Below, in pieces: positions 23,607-28,478 of a stretch of DNA of 28,478 nucleotides. Where the stretch lies: positions 1-28,478 of the forward strand of contig NZ_CALDMP010000093.1 of assembly GCF_937915125.1 (NCBI RefSeq), written 5' to 3'. The stretch's first letter is position 1. Each line of letters begins with the position of its first letter. The notes beneath the pieces were generated by a model that worked only from the letters and a program-made list of their open reading frames with translations, was not told the DNA's origin and did no database searches. Both the position numbers and the translations under genes were made by a program. The stretch comes from an uncultured Ruminococcus sp. (GTDB lineage Bacteria; Bacillota; Clostridia; Oscillospirales; Ruminococcaceae).

Positions 23607-24950
23607 ATGCAAACGTTACAAACCAACACAACAATCCACACGCATCTGATTGAGAATACTGCGGAGATTAACCAGCTGCTGCGCCGGTATGGTGTCAAAT
23701 TCGGCATTTACAAGAACGGCGAGTTCAAGGAGCAGTTTTTTCCCTTTGATCCCATTCCCCGTGTGATTTCCCATGACGACTTTACGCAGCTGGAGGCTGG
23801 TCTGATCCAGAGGGTAGATGCTTTGAATGCATTTCTGTACGATATCTATCATGAAAAAAAGATCGTCAAGGATGGCATTGTGCCGGAGGATTTCATCTAT
23901 CTTTCCAGCGGCTATCTGCCCCAGTGCGAGGGGATCACCCCAAAAGACCGCATCTACAGCCATATTTCCGGTATCGATTTGGTACAGGCAAAGGATGGGA
24001 CGTGGTATATTTTAGAGGATAATCTGCGGATTCCGTCTGGCGCATCCTATCCGCTCATTGCACGGGAACTGACACGGATTGCTTCCCCGAAAACCTTTAC
24101 GGAAAATGCCATAGTGGACAACCGGAACTATGCAAAGCTCCTCAAGAGCACCATGGAGCATGTGAACTGCGGTGGTATTCTGGCGATTCTCACACCGGGC
24201 CGCTATAATGCGGCGTACTTTGAGCATTCCTATCTGGCAGAGCTGACGGATGCAGTACTGGTACAGAACAACGAACTGTTCGTGGAGGACAACATACTGT
24301 ACTACCGTACCTATTCCGGCGGAAAAACACGGGTGGGTGCACTCTATCGCCGGATTTCGGATGAATATATGGATCCTCTGGCGTTTGAACCGTCGTCTCT
24401 CATCGGCGTGCCCAATATTATGGAGGCATATCGTGCCGGCAACGTGGCACTTATCAACGCGCCAGGCAACGGCGTAGCGGATGACAAGGGAATTTACTAC
24501 TTTGTGCCGAAGATGATCCGCTATTATCTGGATCAGGAACCCATTCTGCAAAATGCCCCCACATATCTGCCTTTCTATGAGGAGGACCGGAAGTATGTCA
24601 TGGCGCATATGGAAGAACTGGTCATCAAGGATGTGGCAGAAGCAGGCGGCTATGGTGTTATTTTCGGCAGAGATCTGGAACCGGAGAAGCTGGAACAACT
24701 GAAACAGACTATTCTGGCGGAACCTCGTCGCTTTATTGCACAGGAGATCATTGATTTCCAGGATCTTCCCTTGCTAGAAAACGGAGAGATCGTTATGCGG
24801 AAAGCTGACCTGCGTGCCTTTGTGCTTTCCGGCGAAACCACACGAGTATGGCCGTCTGGACTGACACGGTTCTCCCGGAATCCCGATTCGTTTGTGGTCA
24901 ATTCTTCTCAGGGAGGAGGGTTTAAAGATACATGGGTACAATCTCGTTAG
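23607..24950 (+). CDS. Circularly permuted ATP-grasp protein (DUF404/DUF407 family), putative amidoligase
   Basis: ATP-grasp enzymes join a carboxylate to an amine through an acyl phosphate; members of this permuted family are predicted peptide or amide ligases with no settled substrate. The 447-aa protein shows FPFDPIPR at 45-52, EDNLRIPSGASY at 137-148 and YRRISDEYMDPLAF at 247-260. It continues with NAPGNGVADDKG at 284-295, the ATP-binding VIKDVAEAGGYGV around Lys340 and the ending NSSQGGGFKDTW. All family motifs appear intact. AAGGAAG at 23591-23597 supports ATG 23607. It overlaps the alpha-E gene by 19 bases, the partner it nearly always has in genomes (recalled family knowledge). Confidence 0.9.
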   Translation: MQTLQTNTTIHTHLIENTAEINQLLRRYGVKFGIYKNGEFKEQFFPFDPIPRVISHDDFTQLEAGLIQRVDALNAFLYDIYHEKKIVKDGIVPEDFIYLSSGYLPQCEGITPKDRIYSHISGIDLVQAKDGTWYILEDNLRIPSGASYPLIARELTRIASPKTFTENAIVDNRNYAKLLKSTMEHVNCGGILAILTPGRYNAAYFEHSYLAELTDAVLVQNNELFVEDNILYYRTYSGGKTRVGALYRRISDEYMDPLAFEPSSLIGVPNIMEAYRAGNVALINAPGNGVADDKGIYYFVPKMIRYYLDQEPILQNAPTYLPFYEEDRKYVMAHMEELVIKDVAEAGGYGVIFGRDLEPEKLEQLKQTILAEPRRFIAQEIIDFQDLPLLENGEIVMRKADLRAFVLSGETTRVWPSGLTRFSRNPDSFVVNSSQGGGFKDTWVQSR

Positions 24951-25630
24951 AACATGGTGACCGGCTGTTCTGGCTTGGCCGGTATACCGAACGTTCCTTT
25001 ACGACATTAAAAGCCATTCAATCACATTTTGACAAAGCTCTGGACGGAGATCCACAGCTGTACCGGGAATATCTGGCGGCATTCGGGCTGCCGGATACCT
25101 GCGGAGACCGGGATATGTTCCTGACACAGTTTTTGTTTGACAAGGACAATCCCAATTCGGTGGCATTCAGTCTGCGCTGTGCCTATGACAACGGCATTGT
25201 TCTCCGGGAGGATATTTCCACAGAATCTCTCTCCTATTTGCAGCTTGCAATGGATAAGCTGGAACGTTCTAAGGAGGCAAAAAAAAGCCTACGGCTGGAA
25301 CTGCTGGCGCTGGAGGATATTCTCTATGGATTCTGGGGCTGTTTGGAAGACCATGTGTATGATCTGGAGACCAAGGCGTTGATCGACTGCGGTCAGTCCA
25401 TTGAACGGTTGGATCTGTATTTCCGGCTGCACTATGCAGATGACGAAGTGATGCCAGAGCTGAAGCGGCTCTTTGATCGACTGCGGTTGATCCCGAAGCA
25501 TACGCCCTATCGGTATAACACGGCACAGCTTTCTGTGCTGGTGGAACTCATGGGGGAATCGGATATGACAGCCCATGCACCGGTGGCAATCGCCAGCCTG
25601 AGTCGGCTGTTCGAACAGGTAGAACAATGA
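24932..25630 (+). CDS. Alpha-E domain protein (DUF403)
   Basis: This is an all-helical protein of the alpha-E family, coded next to permuted ATP-grasp enzymes and sometimes fused to them; its biochemical role is unknown and it is presumed to be a structural or substrate-carrying partner. The 232-aa product opens with GDRLFWLGRYTERSF, the family signature. It is rich in Leu, Glu, Arg and Asp, as expected for helices. It is shorter than the roughly 300 aa that I recall for the family, which may mean a trimmed version. GGGAGGAGGG at 24911-24920 lies upstream, and the overlap with the ATP-grasp gene suggests coupled translation. Confidence 0.87.
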   Translation: MGTISLEHGDRLFWLGRYTERSFTTLKAIQSHFDKALDGDPQLYREYLAAFGLPDTCGDRDMFLTQFLFDKDNPNSVAFSLRCAYDNGIVLREDISTESLSYLQLAMDKLERSKEAKKSLRLELLALEDILYGFWGCLEDHVYDLETKALIDCGQSIERLDLYFRLHYADDEVMPELKRLFDRLRLIPKHTPYRYNTAQLSVLVELMGESDMTAHAPVAIASLSRLFEQVEQ

Positions 25631-25660
25631 GTCTGACAATGAATTGACAGGAGAAGTTAC

Positions 25661-26455
25661 ATGAAACGAATCCGTTTTTTCTTTTCAACAAAGATTACTA
25701 TGAACCATCATGTGCACAGCCATAGTTATCTGTTTCGCTGCCTTCCCATAGAATCGCCATCGCAGCATGTGGAGGAACTGCAATTTTCCATGCTACCCAA
25801 TCAACTGCCCAACCGGAGCACCGATGCATTTGGCAATCAGGTACTGAGCGGCTATATTTCCCAGGAGCATCGCTATCTGGACTTTACCGTCCGGGGCACA
25901 GCAGTGCGGGATGATACAAAGCCCAAAACCGATCTGATGCCTTGCTATGGCTACCCGTCACCCATGACGAAGGCAGATGCAGGTCTGCGCTGCTTTTTTC
26001 GGGAATGCGAAGCGGAAACTGCTGGTATTACGGAGACAGATGTTATGGCGGAGCAGTGGATGCACCGCCTGTATGGACGGATGCAGTATGTCAAGCACAG
26101 CACCGATGTGACCACCACGGCAGCGGAGGCATTTGCTGCCGGGCAGGGAGTCTGTCAGGATTATACCCATATTTTTCTGGCATTGCTGCGTATGAAACAG
26201 ATTCCTTGCCGCTATATTGCCGGGCTTGCCTTCGATGAAGGGGAGACTCACAGCTGGCTGGAACTCTGGGATGGCAGCCAGTGGGTCGGCTTTGATCCCA
26301 CAAATGACAGGCGAACAGATGAACGGTATCTGGTTTTGTCACAGGGCAGGGATTCCCAGGACTGCGCCCTGAATCGGGGCGTGATGTTCGGGGCATATAC
26401 CCAGCAGATGCAGCTTGTGGAGACGAAGCTGGAAGAATTGCCCCGATGGGGATAA
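25661..26455 (+). CDS. Transglutaminase-like cysteine protease/amidase
   Basis: This papain-fold transglutaminase-like protein probably hydrolyses or transfers amide bonds. In the 264-aa product the catalytic triad is visible: Cys165 in GQGVCQDYTH, His197 in THSWLELW and Asp212 in GFDPTND. The N-terminal part (about 10-110) is a beta domain like that placed before transglutaminase cores in the same neighbourhoods. No signal peptide is convincing, so it should act in the cytosol beside the ATP-grasp enzyme. AGGAGA at 25649-25654 supports ATG 25661. The combination with ATP-grasp and alpha-E is a recurrent gene set. Confidence 0.9.
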   Translation: MKRIRFFFSTKITMNHHVHSHSYLFRCLPIESPSQHVEELQFSMLPNQLPNRSTDAFGNQVLSGYISQEHRYLDFTVRGTAVRDDTKPKTDLMPCYGYPSPMTKADAGLRCFFRECEAETAGITETDVMAEQWMHRLYGRMQYVKHSTDVTTTAAEAFAAGQGVCQDYTHIFLALLRMKQIPCRYIAGLAFDEGETHSWLELWDGSQWVGFDPTNDRRTDERYLVLSQGRDSQDCALNRGVMFGAYTQQMQLVETKLEELPRWG

Positions 26456-26498
26456 TCTGATTTGCACTAAGTTACTCTAAGATTAGGAGACGTATTGT

Positions 26499-27452
26499 AT
26501 GATTAAAACGGTTGCAGAGGCATCACTTGCAGTCAATGAGACGCTAAAAATCCGGAAATCCACCATCCGGAATGGTACAAGCAGCAAGCGGATCTGTATC
26601 GTCACTGGTATTCACGGAGACGAACTGGAAGGACAGTATCTGGTCTGGCTGCTGGGCAATTATCTGAAAAATCACATCGGACAGCTGGACGGCACGGTGG
26701 ACATCTATCCGGCGCTGAATCCATTGGGCATTGATTCCATCACCCGTGGGATTCCCCAATTTGATTTGGATATGAACCGGATCTTTCCCGGAAATCGGAA
26801 CGGCACCATGATGGAGTCCATCAGTGCTTCTATTATTGAGGACATTCAGGGGGCAGATATCTGTATTGACATTCATTCCAGCAATATTTATCTCCGGGAA
26901 TTGCCCCAGATTCGCATGAGTGTGCCGACTATGGAGTCGCTTATGCCCTATGGAAAACTGCTGAACGTAGATTTTATCTGGGTGCACGAGTCTGCAACGG
27001 TGCTGGAATCGACTCTGGCACATAGTCTGAACAGTATCGGTACAAAGACACTTGTTGTGGAAATGGGCGTGGGAATGCGCATTACCCAGAGCTATGGCAA
27101 ACAGCTGTTTGATGGCATTCTGAATCTGATGCATGAACTGGGCATGTGGAGTGGTGAAACAAAGCTAGTGCGGGAACCGATTATCTCTCTGGACGGTGCT
27201 GTGGAATTTCTCAATTCCGATGCCGCCGGGATCTTTGTGCCATCGGTTTCTTTTGGCACACAAGTCAAAAAAGGAGAGCATATCGGCGATGTACTGGATG
27301 CGCTGGACGGTTCTGTGACAGCGTCCATCGAGTCCAATTGTGACGGCTTATTGTTTACCCTGCGGGAGTATCCCATTGTCTACGGCGGTTCCCTGTTGGG
27401 ACGGATTTTAAAGGAGACAGAACAGGTGGAAGGGACAGGTGAGCCGAGATGA
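26499..27452 (+). CDS. AspA/AstE-type (M14-like) zinc deacylase, catalytically intact
   Basis: This 317-aa protein belongs to the succinylglutamate desuccinylase/aspartoacylase group, which removes acyl groups from amino acids by hydrolysing an amide. Zinc ligands are visible: His39 and Glu42 in GIHGDE and His126 in IDIHSS. DMNRIFPG (91-98) supplies the substrate-binding Arg94, and Glu188 in VVEMG is a candidate general base. The last ~85 residues form a beta-barrel-like region with GIFVPSVSFGTQVKKGEHIG, resembling a lipoyl/biotinyl-type fold as in AstE-like proteins. AGGAGA at 26485-26490 supports ATG 26499. The exact acyl substrate cannot be read from sequence. It overlaps its paralogue by ATGA. 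Confidence 0.87.
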   Translation: MIKTVAEASLAVNETLKIRKSTIRNGTSSKRICIVTGIHGDELEGQYLVWLLGNYLKNHIGQLDGTVDIYPALNPLGIDSITRGIPQFDLDMNRIFPGNRNGTMMESISASIIEDIQGADICIDIHSSNIYLRELPQIRMSVPTMESLMPYGKLLNVDFIWVHESATVLESTLAHSLNSIGTKTLVVEMGVGMRITQSYGKQLFDGILNLMHELGMWSGETKLVREPIISLDGAVEFLNSDAAGIFVPSVSFGTQVKKGEHIGDVLDALDGSVTASIESNCDGLLFTLREYPIVYGGSLLGRILKETEQVEGTGEPR

Positions 27453-28375
27453 AAAAGGAAATTTTATACTCTTTGAAGTCACCGTACCGGGAAAGTCTGG
27501 ATGTGGTTGGCTATCGCTTTGGCAAGGGGGAAAAGGCACTTGCTGTAGTAGGTGCCATACGGGGCAATGAAGTGCAGCAGATGTATATCTGTTCCCAGCT
27601 GATCCGGAAACTGAAACAAATGGAACAGGAACATCGACTCAACGATGGCGTCGAAATCCTCGTGATACCCTGTGTGAATTATTATTCCATGAATATCGGA
27701 AAGCGGTTCTGGCCCATGGATAATACGGACATTAACCGTATGTTCCCGGGGTATGACCTGGGTGAGACAACCCAGCGTATTGCAGATGGGATTTTTCAGA
27801 AGCTGCAGGGCTATACTTACGGCATTCAGCTGACAAGTTTTTATCAGACAGGAAATTTCCTGCCCCATGTGAAGATGATGGAGACGCAGCTGACAGATCA
27901 CAAGCTTATGAAATGGTTCGGGCTGCAATATGGTATCATGCGGACACCCCGCCCCTATGATACCACCACGCTGAATTATAACTGGCAGATCTGGGAGACA
28001 AATGCCTTTTCTTTGTATTCCAGTGAAACAGATGCGATTGATGAAAGCTCCAGTCAAGCTGCCGTGGAGGCAATTCTGCGGTTTATGAACCAGGCAGAGC
28101 TTGCAACGATACATACCACGCCGGGCTATCAGACGGAATTGGTGGAGGAGTCGAACATCTCTCAGATACGTGCCGGATGCGGCGGCATTTTCCGTGCTTC
28201 TGTGAAAATCGGGGAGCAGGTGACTGTGGGGCAAGTCATCGGTCAGATTCTGGATCCCTTTGAGGGAACGGTGCTTGCGGAAATTACCGCAGATCATGCC
28301 GGTGTGCTCTATTTTTCCTATCATAAGCCGCTGATCCATGAGAGTACGGTTTGCTTTAAAATTATTCATAGCTGA
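27449..28375 (+). CDS. AspA/AstE-like paralogue lacking zinc histidines, probable pseudoenzyme
   Basis: This 308-aa protein aligns with the preceding gene product along its length. The first zinc motif reads GAIRGNE, with Arg38 where the paralogue has His39; Glu41 is kept. The second motif IDIHSS is replaced by IQLTSF, placing Thr129 at the histidine position and Gln127 at the aspartate position. The substrate-side DINRMFPG (94-101) and the C-terminal barrel (GCGGIFRASVKIGEQVTVGQVIG) remain. The frame is open and cleanly overlaps its neighbour, so it is not a decaying gene. It may be a regulatory or binding partner of the active deacylase, or may use another metal set. It is the last gene of the operon. 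Confidence 0.83.
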   Translation: MKKEILYSLKSPYRESLDVVGYRFGKGEKALAVVGAIRGNEVQQMYICSQLIRKLKQMEQEHRLNDGVEILVIPCVNYYSMNIGKRFWPMDNTDINRMFPGYDLGETTQRIADGIFQKLQGYTYGIQLTSFYQTGNFLPHVKMMETQLTDHKLMKWFGLQYGIMRTPRPYDTTTLNYNWQIWETNAFSLYSSETDAIDESSSQAAVEAILRFMNQAELATIHTTPGYQTELVEESNISQIRAGCGGIFRASVKIGEQVTVGQVIGQILDPFEGTVLAEITADHAGVLYFSYHKPLIHESTVCFKIIHS

Positions 28376-28378
28376 GAG

Positions 28379-28419
28379 AAAACGATATGTGTCGGGTGTC
28401 TGGCATGTATCGTTTTTTT
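28379..28419 (+). terminator. Intrinsic terminator closing the ATP-grasp operon
   Basis: AAAACGATA at 28379-28387 pairs with TATCGTTTT at 28408-28416, and the T run continues to 28419. The intervening 20 bases can pair only partly. It begins four bases after the stop of the last gene. Confidence 0.8.
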
Positions 28420-28424
28420 CATTG

Positions 28425-28478
28425 GGCAATACCGCACAAAGATTGCGCGTCAGGTGCGCCGTCAGATTTTTCGTCAGA
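28425..28478. repeat. Dispersed repeat, right-edge copy, inverted relative to 25-78
   Basis: This copy matches the reverse complement of 25-78 at 50 of 54 positions and runs into the window end, so it may continue beyond. GTCAGAT words are again spaced 12 bases apart. It starts five bases after the terminator of the ATP-grasp operon. Confidence 0.8.

Noticed and set aside
1..28478. The inverted edge repeats as ends of one large composite transposon
   Set aside because: The interior is conserved housekeeping and sporulation genes and no transposase or integrase was seen. Two unrelated copies of a dispersed repeat, possibly selected by where the window was cut, explain it better.

Overview
The window reads as chromosomal DNA of an endospore-forming member of the Clostridia, most likely a Ruminococcus-like Oscillospiraceae. 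Evidence: a complete eight-gene spoIIIA operon, the Firmicutes order rlmN-PP2C-prkC-rsgA-thiN, and the clostridial order nusB-xseA-xseB-ispA-dxs-tlyA-nadK-argR-recN. Base composition looks close to even (judged by eye). All supported genes lie on the + strand, usually with ATGA or other short overlaps and good GGAGG-type ribosome binding sites. I saw no tRNA, rRNA, CRISPR array, transposase or phage gene.

Layout. (1) 102-5576: rRNA/tRNA methylase RlmN, Ser/Thr phosphatase, PASTA kinase PrkC, ribosome GTPase RsgA and thiamine pyrophosphokinase, closed by an intrinsic terminator. rpe, which often lies between rsgA and thiN, is absent. (2) 5650-10680: a sigma-E-like promoter and spoIIIAA to spoIIIAH, the mother-cell half of the forespore feeding-tube complex. 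(3) 10681-13495: a strong vegetative promoter, a structured leader with its own terminator, then nusB, a TsaD/M22-like paralogue and xseA. (4) 13496-14629: a trans-aconitate-methyltransferase-like gene and a long palindromic element, which separate xseA from xseB. (5) 14630-23359: xseB, ispA, dxs, tlyA, nadK, argR, recN and recQ, a tightly packed housekeeping run for isoprenoid precursors, NADP, arginine control and DNA repair. (6) 23480-28419: a consensus sigma-A promoter, a short terminator-bearing leader and five genes: circularly permuted ATP-grasp, alpha-E protein, transglutaminase-like protease and two AspA/AstE-type (M14-like) deacylases, then a terminator.

Region 6 is the best candidate for a poorly described system. 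The ATP-grasp/alpha-E/transglutaminase trio is a known amidoligase-type neighbourhood without a firm substrate. Here it is joined by a deacylase with intact zinc ligands and a paralogue in which both zinc histidines are replaced (Arg38, Thr129). This suggests an enzyme/pseudoenzyme pair that makes and trims an amide-linked compound.

A repeat family links three places: two 54-bp copies in inverted orientation at the two window edges, and the palindromic element between the methyltransferase gene and xseB. They share a 15-16 base core and ATCT words spaced 11-12 bases apart. The promoter-terminator-gene leaders before nusB and before the ATP-grasp operon are the other regulatory features worth testing.
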